Origin: Novosphingobium panipatense
Lineage (GTDB): Bacteria; Pseudomonadota; Alphaproteobacteria; Sphingomonadales; Sphingomonadaceae
Assembly: GCF_002149965.1 (NCBI RefSeq)
Contig: NZ_MSQB01000016.1
Coordinates: 101,208-165,207 of the forward strand
DNA: 64,000 bases
Direction of reading: 5' to 3'
Part shown: positions 43,027 through 52,266 of the stretch, piece after piece
Layout: the number at the start of each line of letters is the position of its first letter
Position numbering within the stretch: the first letter of the stretch is position 1
Made by a program: the position numbers and the translations under genes
The notes under the pieces: generated by a model
What the model was told of the DNA's origin: nothing
Databases searched by the model: none
Seen by the model: only the letters and a program-made list of their open reading frames with translations

Positions 43027-43196
43027 TGGGTGTTACATTATATGACATCTTCGCTCTATTCCAGTCAAAATCGCCTAGTCCCGATCGCTACCCCTTATTT
43101 CCACGCAGCTGCACACCGCTTCATCGCACCCCCGACCGGACTGTCGGCATGGCGGGTCGATTGACTCTTATCACGCCCGATATATGCAATCATAAA

Positions 43197-43210
43197 CCGT
43201 CATGTGGGAT
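43197..43210 (+). promoter_or_regulatory. Candidate RG-I operator, site D
   Basis: CCGTCATGTGGGAT differs from CCnnTATGTGGGAT at one base. It lies 50 bases before the CE12 start codon. Together with site A it shares AACCG immediately before ATGTGGGAT. Confidence 0.55.
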
Positions 43211-43259
43211 TTATAAGCCGGACATAGTCGGCGAGCACTTCAGAGAGGATCGTTTCGAA

Positions 43260-44477
43260 ATGTCCCTGACCACGGCGCTTGCCCTTGCGCTTGCCGCTCC
43301 TGCCGTTCCTGCGCCCGTACCGCCGATCGACATCGATCTCTCGGGCAAAACACCTGCCGAAATGCAGCCCTACCGTACTGGAGCCAACGGAATCGAGCGG
43401 CGCGATGCTTCCGGCGTCTTCCTCTATTCGGTCGCGCTGCCCGAAGGCATCTACCGCGTCACCCTGACGCTGGGCGGCAAACAGGAGGGACTCACGACGG
43501 TGAAGGCCGAAAGCCGCCGCCTGTTCCTGCGCGATGTGGCAACGAAAGGCGGGCAGACCCTTCGTCGCAGCTTCCTGGTCGACGTGCGCGACGCCCGCCT
43601 CCCCGCGCAGCCCGCCGGTGCGCCCCGCTTCGGGCAGACGGTGCTGCTGGACGAGCGCGATCTCGCCAGCTTCAGCTGGGACGACAAGCTGACGCTGGAA
43701 TTCCTGGGCCAGCCGCAAGTCTCGGCCATACACATCGAAGCCGTGACTGCGCCGCGCCTGTTCCTGGCAGGCGATTCGACAGTTGCGGACCAGTATGGCG
43801 AGCCTTTCACCAGTTGGGGCCAGATGCTGCCCGCGCTGCTGGACGATCATGTGGCGGTTGCCAATCACGCCAAGTCCGGCGCGACGCTCAAGTCCTTCAT
43901 CGCGCAGCTGCGTTTCTCCAAGCTGCTGAATCAGGCGCGCGAGGGCGACTGGCTGTTCATCCAGTTCGGCCACAACGACCAGAAGGCCGAATGGCCGATG
44001 ACCTATCTCGATCCGGTGCAGACTTATCCGGCATGGCTGCGCAGCTACATTGCCGAGGCCCGGCGCCGGGGCGTCCATCCCGTGCTGGTCACTTCGCCCG
44101 AGCGGCGCAATTTCGATGGCGCGGGTCGCATCAAGGATACGCTGGGCGCCTATGCCGATGCCGTCCGCCAGGTCGCGGCGCAGGAGAACGTGCCGCTGAT
44201 CGACCTCAACCGGGACAGTATCGCGATCATGCAGGCGCTCGGCCCGGACGTCTCGCCGCGCGCCTTTGCCGAGGACGGCCGGGACAAGACCCACAACGAC
44301 AACTACGGCGCCTGGCTCTTTGCCGCCGCCGTTGCCCGGCAGATCCGCGAGAATATCCCGGAACTCGCCCCCTACGTCACCGCACCCGACTTCGACCCCA
44401 CGCACCCACCGCTGCCCGATGCCCTGCAGATCGCCCCGAGCCTGCCCCTGGCACAGGACAAACCCGAAGGAAGCTGA
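43260..44477 (+). CDS. Rhamnogalacturonan acetylesterase, CE12 family
   Basis: A 405-residue secreted SGNH hydrolase that removes acetyl groups from RG-I galacturonate. A Sec signal (to about residue 18) and a beta-rich N-terminal domain (to about 160) precede the catalytic domain: Ser173 in LAGDSTVADQ (block I), Asn239 in IQFGHNDQ (block III) and Asp342/His345 in RDKTHNDNYG (block V). The internal GDST form is typical of CE12. The ATG at 43260 follows AGAGGATC; upstream frame extensions are not plausible. It precedes rhaM and the galactan genes and is divergent from a receptor. Confidence 0.93.
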   Translation: MSLTTALALALAAPAVPAPVPPIDIDLSGKTPAEMQPYRTGANGIERRDASGVFLYSVALPEGIYRVTLTLGGKQEGLTTVKAESRRLFLRDVATKGGQTLRRSFLVDVRDARLPAQPAGAPRFGQTVLLDERDLASFSWDDKLTLEFLGQPQVSAIHIEAVTAPRLFLAGDSTVADQYGEPFTSWGQMLPALLDDHVAVANHAKSGATLKSFIAQLRFSKLLNQAREGDWLFIQFGHNDQKAEWPMTYLDPVQTYPAWLRSYIAEARRRGVHPVLVTSPERRNFDGAGRIKDTLGAYADAVRQVAAQENVPLIDLNRDSIAIMQALGPDVSPRAFAEDGRDKTHNDNYGAWLFAAAVARQIRENIPELAPYVTAPDFDPTHPPLPDALQIAPSLPLAQDKPEGS

Positions 44478-44555
44478 ACCGCCCCGCAAGCGACAAGCTG
44501 GCCAGAATCCAGATTGACGTCCGCCTGAGGACGAGTTACCAAATATCGGTATCAA

Positions 44556-44569
44556 CATCCACATAATGG
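44556..44569 (-). promoter_or_regulatory. Candidate RG-I operator, site E
   Basis: On the minus strand CCATTATGTGGATG matches CCnnTATGTGGGAT apart from one missing G. It lies 20 bases before the mutarotase start, so it may govern the mutarotase-galactosidase-galactanase-GH105 run. Confidence 0.5.
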
Positions 44570-44588
44570 AACACATGGGAGAGCGAGA

Positions 44589-44921
44589 GTGCCGGATAGT
44601 GGGACGGGGTCGATCCACGCCTTCAGGATGCAGTTGAAGCCCGGCACGGTCGAGGAATACCGTCGTCGCCACGATGCGATCTGGCCCGAACTCACCACCC
44701 TGCTGACCCAAACGGGCATCCGCGACTATTCGATCTTCCTCGACGAGGACAGCCTCTCGCTTTTCGCGGTACTGCGCCTGCTGCCGCAGAACAGCCGCTA
44801 CAGCCTGCCCGATCATCCGGTGATGCGCCGCTGGTGGGACTACATGGCCCCGCTGATGGAAGTGGAGCCGGGCAACCGGCCAGTCGAATGGCCGCTGCCG
44901 CTGCTGTTCCACATGGACTGA
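44589..44921 (+). CDS. rhaM: L-rhamnose mutarotase
   Basis: A 110-residue cytoplasmic enzyme that interconverts alpha- and beta-L-rhamnose. The family pattern is clear: FRMQLKPGTVEEYRRRHDAIWPEL near the start (with the conserved histidine), GIRDYSIFLDEDSLSLFAVL in the middle and MRRWWDYMAPLMEV near the end. The start is GTG with GGAG upstream. It lies between the CE12 and GH35 genes and is separated from GH35 by four bases. The other rhamnose-catabolic genes (isomerase, kinase, aldolase or dehydrogenase route) are not in the window, so they must be elsewhere or the sugar is used by another path. Confidence 0.93.
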   Translation: MPDSGTGSIHAFRMQLKPGTVEEYRRRHDAIWPELTTLLTQTGIRDYSIFLDEDSLSLFAVLRLLPQNSRYSLPDHPVMRRWWDYMAPLMEVEPGNRPVEWPLPLLFHMD

Positions 44922-44925
44922 TCCG

Positions 44926-47900
44926 ATGAAGCGCGCTTTCCTCACCGCCCTGCTGCTTACGGCCATTCCGCTGCCTGCCTTGGCGCAGGACGCGAAGCCG
45001 ACTGCTGACCTCTCGGCCCCGGTCCAGACTTTCGGCCGCGTCTCCTTCGACGCGCGTTCGCTGATGATCGACGGCAAGCGGCAAGTGATCTGGTCGGGCG
45101 AGTTCCACCCGTTCCGCCTGCCCAGCCCCGATCTCTGGCGCGACGTGCTGCAGAAGATGAAGGCCAGCGGGTTCAACACCGTCGCGCTCTATTTCGACTG
45201 GGGCTACCATTCGCCAAAGCAGGGCGTCTACGATTTCAGCGGCATTCGCGACCTCGACCGCCTGCTGACGATGGCGGAAGAAGAAGGCCTCTGGGTCATG
45301 ACCCGCGCCGGGCCTTACGTGAACGCGGAACTGTCGCGCGGCGGATTTCCGGGTTGGCTGGTCAACCAGAAGGCCCGCGCCCGCACCGACGATCCCGAAT
45401 ATATGGCGGCCGCCGACGAGTGGCTGACGCAGATCAACGCGATCATCGCGCGCCACCAGATCAACGGCGACGGCAAGGGTCATAAGGGATCGGTGATCCT
45501 CCACCAGATCGAGAACGAACTGGCGCTGACCACGCCCGCGCAGCGCCGCTACATGGACCATCTCTACGCCAAGGCGCGCGCCGACGGCATTACCGTGCCG
45601 ATCTTCCACAACGATCAGGGCCGCAACGGCTATTGGGTGCCGGAAGGTTCGCCCGTCGACAAGGTCGTCCAGGGCCCCAACGACATGTATGCGTTCGACG
45701 GTTACCCCGGCGGCACCTGCACCGTGGAAGGCAAGCCGACGCGCAGCGTGGCCGCGCCGGACTGGGGCTTCTACGGCCCCGGCGGCGCGAAAGGCGGTGC
45801 TTCCGCCTCGCCGAAAACGCCGGGATTCCTGGCCGAATTCGGCGGTGGCTGGTTCGACTACTGGGGCTCCAACGGCGGCTACGAGTGCAACGCGGTCCAG
45901 CGCGGCAAGCGGTTCCAGCGGGTGTTCTACGGCACCAATCTGGCCAACGGCATCGGCATCCAGAGCTTCTACATGACCTATGGCGGCACCAGCTGGGGCT
46001 GGTTGCCGGCTCCGGTGGTGTTCACCAGCTACGACTATGGCGCCGCCATCTCCGAGGCCCGGAACTTGCGCGAAAAGGCGCTGGAGATGAAGCAGCTCGG
46101 CGGGCTCATCGCCTCCGTCCCGGACCTTGCGGGGATGATCCCGGCGGGCGCGCCCGAGGTCTCCTCGCCCAATATTCAGGTCTACCACAACAAGAGCCCG
46201 GAGACCGACGCGCGCTTCCTGCTGGTGGCGCACAAGCCTTCGAACGGACAGACCGACGACAGCTTCACGGTCACCGCCGCGCTGCCCGACGGGCGCTATA
46301 CTTTCCCGATGCGGCTCAATGGCTTCGATGCCAAATGGCTGGTCGCCGGGGTGAACCTTGGTGGGCAGCGGCTGGTCTATTCGACCTCCGAACTGCAATC
46401 CGTGTCCAAGGCTGGAAGTGCCGATCTGCTGCTGCTTTATGGCCGTGCCGGGGAGCCGGGCGAGACCGTTCTGCGCTATGCCTCGGCCCCGAAAGTCACG
46501 GTTCTGGAAGGCACGGCACAAACCGCCTTCAACGACACCAAGGGCGACCTGAAAGTCACCTACACGCATGGAGGCCGCACCGTGCTGCGCCTGACCGGCG
46601 GCGGACGCGGCGACCTGATCCTGATCCTTGCCGACGAGGCCGAAGGCACCCGCTACACCCGCGTCGAATCCTCCGCAGGCCCGGTTCTGGTGCGCGGTCC
46701 GCAGCTGGTCCGTCACGCTTCGCTCAAATCCGGCGCGTTGGCGCTGACCGGCGACACCGGCGAGGCGGGCGGTCTCGAAGTCTGGGCTCCCGGCACCGTC
46801 CGCGCGGTTACGTGGAACGGCGCGCGTGTCCCTGCCAAGGCATCCACCGTCGGCAGTCTCGCCTCCACAACGCCCCTGCCCGGTCCCGCCCCGGTCACGC
46901 TGCCCGCCCTCACCGGCTGGCGTATGGCCAAGGGTTCGCCGGAGGCCGATCCGAAGTTCGACGACGGCACATGGCAGGCCGTGGGCGGCAATCGCCCCAA
47001 TGCCACAATCACCCAGCGCCCGGACGGCCAGCCGAACATGGCAATGGATGCCTATGGCTTCCACGAGGGCGACGTCTGGTATCGCGGCAAGTTCGAGGGC
47101 GCTCCCGGCGCGAAAACCGTCTCGCTGTTCTACGGCGCTGGCGGTTCGGGCCTCGTGCAGGCCTGGCTGGACGGCAAGTTCATCGGTCAGGCCGAGACGC
47201 CGAGCGGCCTCCCCCGCCCGATTACCACCGGCACCGTCACGCTGGAGCTTCCGGCCGAGGCGCAGGCGGACGGAAGCCATGTGCTTTCGGTCATGGTCCG
47301 CAACAACGGCCATAACTGGGACCTCGATTCCGACGACTTCCACAAGGAAGCGCGCGGGCTGATCTCCGCATCGATCTCGCAGCCCGGCGGGCGCAGCTTC
47401 GCGGTGCCGATCGCGTGGAAGATCCAGGGCCAGCGCGGCGGCGAGGACATTGCCGACCCCGTGCGCGGCCCCGCCAACAGTGGCGGCCTCCATGGCGAGC
47501 GCATGGGCTGGCACCTGCCGCTGTTCGACGACAGCCGGTGGTCTGCCACCCAGGTTCCCGCGACCAGCGCCGCGCCCGGCACCACATGGTTCCGCACCGC
47601 GTTCGATCTGGCCTTGCCCAAGGGCCAGGACGCCACCATCGCGCTGGCCTTCGGCGATACCGAGAGCCCGCGCTCGGCCGCGAAGTACCGCGTGCTGATC
47701 TTCGTCAACGGCTGGAACATGGGCCAGTTCATCGCCCATGTGGGCCCGCAGCGGGTGTTCCCGATTCCCGAGGGCATCCTCAATCACCGCGGCACCAACC
47801 ACGTCGCGCTGGCCGTGACCAGCGACGGCGCCCCCGGTGACGCGCTGGAGGCGGTGAAGCTCGTCACCCTGCACAACGTCAAGGGCGGCCTCCCCGTGCA

Positions 47901-47940
47901 GATGGTCCCCGCCCCCACCCGCCCGGATCAGCTGAAATGA
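44926..47940 (+). CDS. Beta-galactosidase, GH35 family
   Basis: A 1004-residue exported beta-galactosidase. A Sec signal (cut after PALAQ, about residue 20) precedes a TIM barrel: catalytic acid/base Glu198 in HQIENEL and nucleophile Glu304 in GFLAEFGGGW. It continues into beta-sandwich domains with the jelly-roll NHRGTNHVALAVTSDG near the end. The length is typical of large bacterial GH35 proteins. It removes terminal beta-galactose from galactan side chains of RG-I. It is followed, with overlapping stop and start (ATGA), by the GH53 galactanase, so endo- and exo-galactan enzymes are coupled. Confidence 0.95.
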   Translation: MKRAFLTALLLTAIPLPALAQDAKPTADLSAPVQTFGRVSFDARSLMIDGKRQVIWSGEFHPFRLPSPDLWRDVLQKMKASGFNTVALYFDWGYHSPKQGVYDFSGIRDLDRLLTMAEEEGLWVMTRAGPYVNAELSRGGFPGWLVNQKARARTDDPEYMAAADEWLTQINAIIARHQINGDGKGHKGSVILHQIENELALTTPAQRRYMDHLYAKARADGITVPIFHNDQGRNGYWVPEGSPVDKVVQGPNDMYAFDGYPGGTCTVEGKPTRSVAAPDWGFYGPGGAKGGASASPKTPGFLAEFGGGWFDYWGSNGGYECNAVQRGKRFQRVFYGTNLANGIGIQSFYMTYGGTSWGWLPAPVVFTSYDYGAAISEARNLREKALEMKQLGGLIASVPDLAGMIPAGAPEVSSPNIQVYHNKSPETDARFLLVAHKPSNGQTDDSFTVTAALPDGRYTFPMRLNGFDAKWLVAGVNLGGQRLVYSTSELQSVSKAGSADLLLLYGRAGEPGETVLRYASAPKVTVLEGTAQTAFNDTKGDLKVTYTHGGRTVLRLTGGGRGDLILILADEAEGTRYTRVESSAGPVLVRGPQLVRHASLKSGALALTGDTGEAGGLEVWAPGTVRAVTWNGARVPAKASTVGSLASTTPLPGPAPVTLPALTGWRMAKGSPEADPKFDDGTWQAVGGNRPNATITQRPDGQPNMAMDAYGFHEGDVWYRGKFEGAPGAKTVSLFYGAGGSGLVQAWLDGKFIGQAETPSGLPRPITTGTVTLELPAEAQADGSHVLSVMVRNNGHNWDLDSDDFHKEARGLISASISQPGGRSFAVPIAWKIQGQRGGEDIADPVRGPANSGGLHGERMGWHLPLFDDSRWSATQVPATSAAPGTTWFRTAFDLALPKGQDATIALAFGDTESPRSAAKYRVLIFVNGWNMGQFIAHVGPQRVFPIPEGILNHRGTNHVALAVTSDGAPGDALEAVKLVTLHNVKGGLPVQMVPAPTRPDQLK

Positions 47941-49151
47941 CCGGAGACGCGCTCACCCGCCGCCAGTTCGGCATCGGCAGCGCCGGCGCGCTCTGCCTTG
48001 CCGGGCTGCCGGGCATCGCGAGCGCGGCCCCAAAGTCGGGCGGGCGCCCGTGGCCCTATCTGATCGGCGCCGACGTCTCATGGGTGCCCGAAGACGAAGC
48101 ACAGGGCGCCACCTATTACGAAGACGGCGAGCGCAAGGACGTGCTCACGATCTTCCGCAATGCCGGGTTCAACGCGGTCAAGCTGCGCCTCTTCGTCGAT
48201 CCCGCGAACGGCTATTCGCGGGGCAAGTCCGGCGGCCCGTGGTGCGACCTGCCCCGCACGATCGAATTTGCGCGGCGGATCAAGGCGGCAGGCTTCCACC
48301 TTTCGCTCACGCTCCACTATTCGGACACCTGGGCCGATCCGCAGCATCAGGACAAGCCGGCAGCATGGGCGAACCTGCCCTTCCCCAAGCTGGTCGATGC
48401 CGTCCATCGCCATACGGCAGAGACGTTCGCGGCGATGAAAGCGGCGGGCGTCGCGCCCGATCTGGCGATACTTGGCAACGAGACGACGTTCGGCATGCTC
48501 TGGCCCGATGGCCGCGTGCCGCTGACCATTCCCACCGGCAATCCGGTGACCGACAAGGAACACATGCATGTCCGGGACGCAGGCGGCTATGACAAGTTCG
48601 CCGCGCTGCTGAAGGCAGGGATCGCCGCCAGCCGCGATCACCTGCCGGACACGCCCGTGGCGCTGCACAACCACCTCGGCCGCCACTGGCCGATCGTGCA
48701 GCATTGGACCGACAGCCTGATCGCCCGCGACGTCCAGTTCGATGCGCTGGGCTTCTCCTGCTACCAGCAGGCCGCGCAAGGCGACTGGCAGCGCACGTTC
48801 GCCGAATTCAGCCGCCGCTATCCGGACAAGGGCTTCTTCGCGATCGAGTATTCCTCTCGCAAGCGCTACCTGAACGATCTGGTCCATGCCCATCCGAACG
48901 GCTGGGGCAGCTTCATCTGGGAGCCGACGCGGCATCAGGAAGCGATCTTCCTGAAAGACGGCAAGAGCGCCGGCGAAGGCCCGCGCGCCGACCTGCTTTC
49001 GCAAGGCCTGAACGCAGCCGAAGCACCGGGCGCGACGCCTTCTGCGGAGCCTGCCCAGAAATCCGAAAACCATGGCGGCCGGTACGACGCCGATCCCGCC
49101 TTCCTGCAACTCTATCGCCAGATGGCGCGCGATTACGGAGTCCTGAAATGA
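47937..49151 (+). CDS. Arabinogalactan endo-beta-1,4-galactanase, GH53 family
   Basis: A 404-residue exported galactanase. The N-terminus LTRRQFGIGSAGALCLAG is a twin-arginine signal. The TIM barrel shows the GH53 order GADVSWVPEDEAQG, NAVKLRLFVDP, SLTLHYSDTWADP and acid/base Glu182 in AILGNETTFGMLWP; nucleophile Glu304 in FAIEYSSRKR fits the last-strand glutamate. The acid/base motif is GNETT rather than the more common GNEI. It hydrolyses beta-1,4-galactan internally. Its start overlaps the GH35 stop, and GH105 follows after 44 bases. Confidence 0.93.
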   Translation: MTGDALTRRQFGIGSAGALCLAGLPGIASAAPKSGGRPWPYLIGADVSWVPEDEAQGATYYEDGERKDVLTIFRNAGFNAVKLRLFVDPANGYSRGKSGGPWCDLPRTIEFARRIKAAGFHLSLTLHYSDTWADPQHQDKPAAWANLPFPKLVDAVHRHTAETFAAMKAAGVAPDLAILGNETTFGMLWPDGRVPLTIPTGNPVTDKEHMHVRDAGGYDKFAALLKAGIAASRDHLPDTPVALHNHLGRHWPIVQHWTDSLIARDVQFDALGFSCYQQAAQGDWQRTFAEFSRRYPDKGFFAIEYSSRKRYLNDLVHAHPNGWGSFIWEPTRHQEAIFLKDGKSAGEGPRADLLSQGLNAAEAPGATPSAEPAQKSENHGGRYDADPAFLQLYRQMARDYGVLK

Positions 49152-49195
49152 CCCACCGCGCGCCCTGCCGCAGCTACGCCCACAGGAGAACTTGA

Positions 49196-50311
49196 GTGGC
49201 CGCTCTTACCCATGACATCCCCCGCCAGCAGGTCACCGCGGCGATCGACCTGCTGATGCACAACCTCGTCAACATCAAGGACGAGACCGGCGAATTCCTG
49301 CTGCGCCTCGAAGACGGCCGCGTGATCGACACCAAGGGCTGGGCCGGCTGGGAATGGACCCACGGCATAGGCCTGTTCGGCATGTGGCGCTATTTCGAAC
49401 AGACCGGCGACGAAAAGCCGCTGGAAATCATCCGCCAGTGGTTCGAGGATCGCTTCGCCGAAGGCACGCCCACCAAGAACATAAACACGGTGGCCCCCTT
49501 CATCACGCTGGCCTACCTCTACGAACTGGACGGCGATCCCAGCTACATCCCCTATCTCGACACCTGGGCCGAATGGCTGATGGCGCCCGACGGCTTGCCC
49601 AAAACCGAGGAAGGCGGCTTCCAGCACATCGTCTACAACGACGAGAATCCGGGCGAACTCTGGGACGACACGCTGATGATGAGCGTGCTGCCGCTGGCCA
49701 AGATCGGCCTGCTGCTGGACCGCCCGCAGTATATCGAGGAAGCCAAGCGCCAGTTCCTGGTCCACATCAAGTATCTGGCCGACCGCAAGACCGGCCTCTG
49801 GTTCCACGGCTGGGACTTCACCGGTCGCCACAACTTCGCCGAGGCGCTCTGGGCGCGCGGCAACTGCTGGGTGACGATCGCCATTCCCGAGATCATCGAA
49901 CTGCTCGATCTCGAACCGGGCGATGCCTTCCGCGCGTTCCTGATCGACACGCTGGCAGCCCAGGTCCGCACCCTGGCTGCCACGCAGGACGCCGAAACCG
50001 GCCTGTGGCACACGCTGATCGACGATCCGACGAGCTACCTCGAAGCCTCGGCCACGGCGGGCTTCGCCTACGGCATCCTCAAGGCCGTTCGGAAGGGCTA
50101 CCTGCCGCGCAAATACGAAGCCGTGGGCATCCGCGCCGTACGCGGCGTGCTGGCCAATATCGACGAGACCGGCGAACTTCAGCAGGTCAGCTTCGGCACC
50201 GCCATGGGCGACACGCTGCAGTTCTACAAGGACATCGCGTTGACCTCGATGCCTTACGGACAAAGCCTCGCCATCTGCGCGCTGGCCGAGTTCCTGCGGA
50301 CCTATATCTGA
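49196..50311 (+). CDS. Unsaturated rhamnogalacturonyl hydrolase, GH105 family
   Basis: A 371-residue protein without signal peptide, so probably cytoplasmic. It matches YteR/YesR-type enzymes that hydrolyse the delta-4,5-unsaturated galacturonyl-rhamnose left by RG lyases. Visible marks are the (alpha/alpha)6-barrel wording GWAGWEWTHGIGLFGMWRYFE, the catalytic aspartate motif WDDTLMM (Asp157/158), WFHGWDFTGRHNF and the end GFAYGILKAVRKGYLP. The start is GTG with AGGAG seven bases before it. It is the cytoplasmic end of the lyase pathway, followed by a symporter gene. Confidence 0.94.
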   Translation: MAALTHDIPRQQVTAAIDLLMHNLVNIKDETGEFLLRLEDGRVIDTKGWAGWEWTHGIGLFGMWRYFEQTGDEKPLEIIRQWFEDRFAEGTPTKNINTVAPFITLAYLYELDGDPSYIPYLDTWAEWLMAPDGLPKTEEGGFQHIVYNDENPGELWDDTLMMSVLPLAKIGLLLDRPQYIEEAKRQFLVHIKYLADRKTGLWFHGWDFTGRHNFAEALWARGNCWVTIAIPEIIELLDLEPGDAFRAFLIDTLAAQVRTLAATQDAETGLWHTLIDDPTSYLEASATAGFAYGILKAVRKGYLPRKYEAVGIRAVRGVLANIDETGELQQVSFGTAMGDTLQFYKDIALTSMPYGQSLAICALAEFLRTYI

Positions 50312-50472
50312 AATCGAAACGCCGGGGCGGCGAACCGCTCCGGCAATTACTCCGACAAAATACTGGCAGAACTTCCATCGCGACGTAAGATGACCTGAAA
50401 ACGAAAAAGCGAGTGCGAATCCGCCCGAAGAAGAGGCGGATCGCTCGCGACGATACGGTGAAGGATCCTGTA

Positions 50473-52035
50473 GTGCCCGAAAGCCAGCAACTGGCCATGC
50501 GCCCCGTGCGCCTGAGAAACTACCTCGCCTATGGCTCGAACGACGTGCTCGGGGCCGGTTCGATGGCGGTCATCTCGGGTTGGGTGCTGATCTTCTATAC
50601 CCAGTTCTGCGGACTGAGCGCCGGACAAGCGGCGACGATCTTCGCGGTGGCGCGCGTGCTGGACGCCTTCGCCTCGCCGATGATCGGCTACATTTCCGAC
50701 CACTTCGGCGCGACCGCGCTGGGCCGCCGCTTCGGGCGGCGGCGCTTCTTCATCCTCGCGGCGATTCCGCTGCTGCCCAGCTTCGCCCTGATGTGGCTGC
50801 CGGGGCAGAGCTTCTGGTACTATCTGGCCAGCTACGTGCTGTTCGAACTGGTCTACGCGATGGAGATCATCCCGTTCGAAACGCTCGCCGCCGAGATGTC
50901 GAGCGACTATCGCACCAAGGCCAAGTTCGCCGGATCGCGCATCCTGTTCGGACAGGCCTCGGCGATCCTCGCCGGTTTCCTGCCGCTCTGGCTGATCGAG
51001 GCGCTGGGCCGCGACAGTGCGGACACGTTCTTCTACATGGGCCTGATCTTCGCCGTGCTGTTCATGGTGACGGCGGGCATGCTCTACCTGTTCAGCTGGG
51101 AACGGCACGGGCCGGGCGCGCCCGCTTCCCCGCCTGCCGGACAACACCGCTCGGCCGGGCCGCTCGATGCGCTGAAGGCGCTCTATCGCAACCTCTTTTC
51201 CACCATGCGCATCCGGGCCTTCCGCCTGCACCTTGGCATGTATCTCGGCGGCTATATCAGCCAGGACGTGTTCAACGCGGCCTTCACCTTCTTCGTGATC
51301 TTCGCCCTGGCAGGCACCACCGCCGTCGCATCGGGCCTGCTCGGCACGATGTACATCGTGCAGTTCGTGGCGGTGATCATCGCCATCAACCTGGCCCTGC
51401 GCGCCTCGCCCAGCCGCGCCTACCAGGTCGCCGCCGCCAGCTTCGGCGCGGGCGCCCTGGCGCTGATCGGGCTCTGGGTCATGGGCATCACTGCCGCCAG
51501 CCACATGATCTGGCTGCCGATCGTGCTGGCGGGCCTCGGCCGCGGCGCGCTCAACTACATTCCCTGGGCGACCTACAACTACATGGCCGACGTCGACGAG
51601 ATCGTCACCGGCACCCGCCGCGAAGGCAGCTTCGCAGGCGTCATGACCTTCGTGCGCAAGGCGACCCAGGCCGCCGCCGTGGCAGGGGTGGGCTTCGTCA
51701 TGCAGGCAGGCGGCTTCGTTTCCGGCGCGGCGCAGCAGTCGCACGGGGCGATCCTGACCATCGCGCTGCTGCTGGGCATCGGCACCGTGGGCATGCTGAT
51801 CTTCGGCGTCTTCATCTCCAGCCGCTTCCGCCTCTCCCCCGCCACCCACGCCGTGCTGATGCGCGAGATCGAACACTTGCGCACCGGCGCCCGCACCCCC
51901 ACCAGCCTCGAGGCGCAGGCCATCGTCGAAGACCTCTCCGGCTGGCGCTACGACCAGCTCTGGGGCCGCAATCCTCTCGTCGCGGAGGGGCAGACCGGCG
52001 GCGATTTCGGGGAGCCGGTGAACGCCGGGCGATGA
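50473..52035 (+). CDS. GPH-type sugar:cation symporter (MFS)
   Basis: A 520-residue inner-membrane transporter with about 12 membrane segments. It resembles the glycoside-pentoside-hexuronide (GPH) group of the major facilitator superfamily, with GPH-like MIGYISDHFGATALGRRFGRRRFF in the loop after helix 2, and YALMEIIPFETL-like YAMEIIPFETLAAEM. The position after GH105 suggests that it imports RG-I disaccharides such as unsaturated galacturonyl-rhamnose. I chose the GTG at 50473, seven bases after AAGGA; an ATG at 50497 (MRPVRLRNYL) is an alternative. Substrate is an inference from neighbours. Confidence 0.88.
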   Translation: MPESQQLAMRPVRLRNYLAYGSNDVLGAGSMAVISGWVLIFYTQFCGLSAGQAATIFAVARVLDAFASPMIGYISDHFGATALGRRFGRRRFFILAAIPLLPSFALMWLPGQSFWYYLASYVLFELVYAMEIIPFETLAAEMSSDYRTKAKFAGSRILFGQASAILAGFLPLWLIEALGRDSADTFFYMGLIFAVLFMVTAGMLYLFSWERHGPGAPASPPAGQHRSAGPLDALKALYRNLFSTMRIRAFRLHLGMYLGGYISQDVFNAAFTFFVIFALAGTTAVASGLLGTMYIVQFVAVIIAINLALRASPSRAYQVAAASFGAGALALIGLWVMGITAASHMIWLPIVLAGLGRGALNYIPWATYNYMADVDEIVTGTRREGSFAGVMTFVRKATQAAAVAGVGFVMQAGGFVSGAAQQSHGAILTIALLLGIGTVGMLIFGVFISSRFRLSPATHAVLMREIEHLRTGARTPTSLEAQAIVEDLSGWRYDQLWGRNPLVAEGQTGGDFGEPVNAGR

Positions 52036-52266
52036 TATCGGGCGCGCAAAGGCGAAAAGGCGCAAAGAGGTCGCTCTCGCGGCAAAGCCGCTCTTCCCTT
52101 CAACGTTGCGCCATCCGCCACGCGAGAAGAAGGCAATGATCAGGCGCCAGAAGCAACACCTTCGCGCCTCCGCGCGAACCTCCTTATTTCTTCTTTTGCG
52201 CTATGTCCGCTTTCGCTGGCGTAACGGACCTTGCAGGATCAGTTTGGTTCAGCGAAAAGTTCGATC

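Larger units (their letters stand above)
42956..43259. promoter_or_regulatory. Divergent promoter region, receptor and CE12 genes
   Basis: About 300 bases without a gene between the receptor start (42955, minus) and the CE12 start (43260, plus). An open frame crosses it but shows no protein-like features. It holds two operator-like elements at 43013 and 43197 and a CCCAC-TAT-GTGGG palindrome at 43012-43024, and is AT-richer than its surroundings. Confidence 0.5.

Noticed and set aside
44692..47874. 1060-codon open frame on the minus strand opposite GH35
   Set aside because: A shadow of the GH35 gene, whose catalytic motifs are clear on the plus strand; it has no domain signature.
52036..52200. 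Imperfect repeats of GCGCAAAG and CTTCGCGCC type after the symporter
   Set aside because: The similarity between the two sides is too short and irregular to call an inverted repeat or mobile element.
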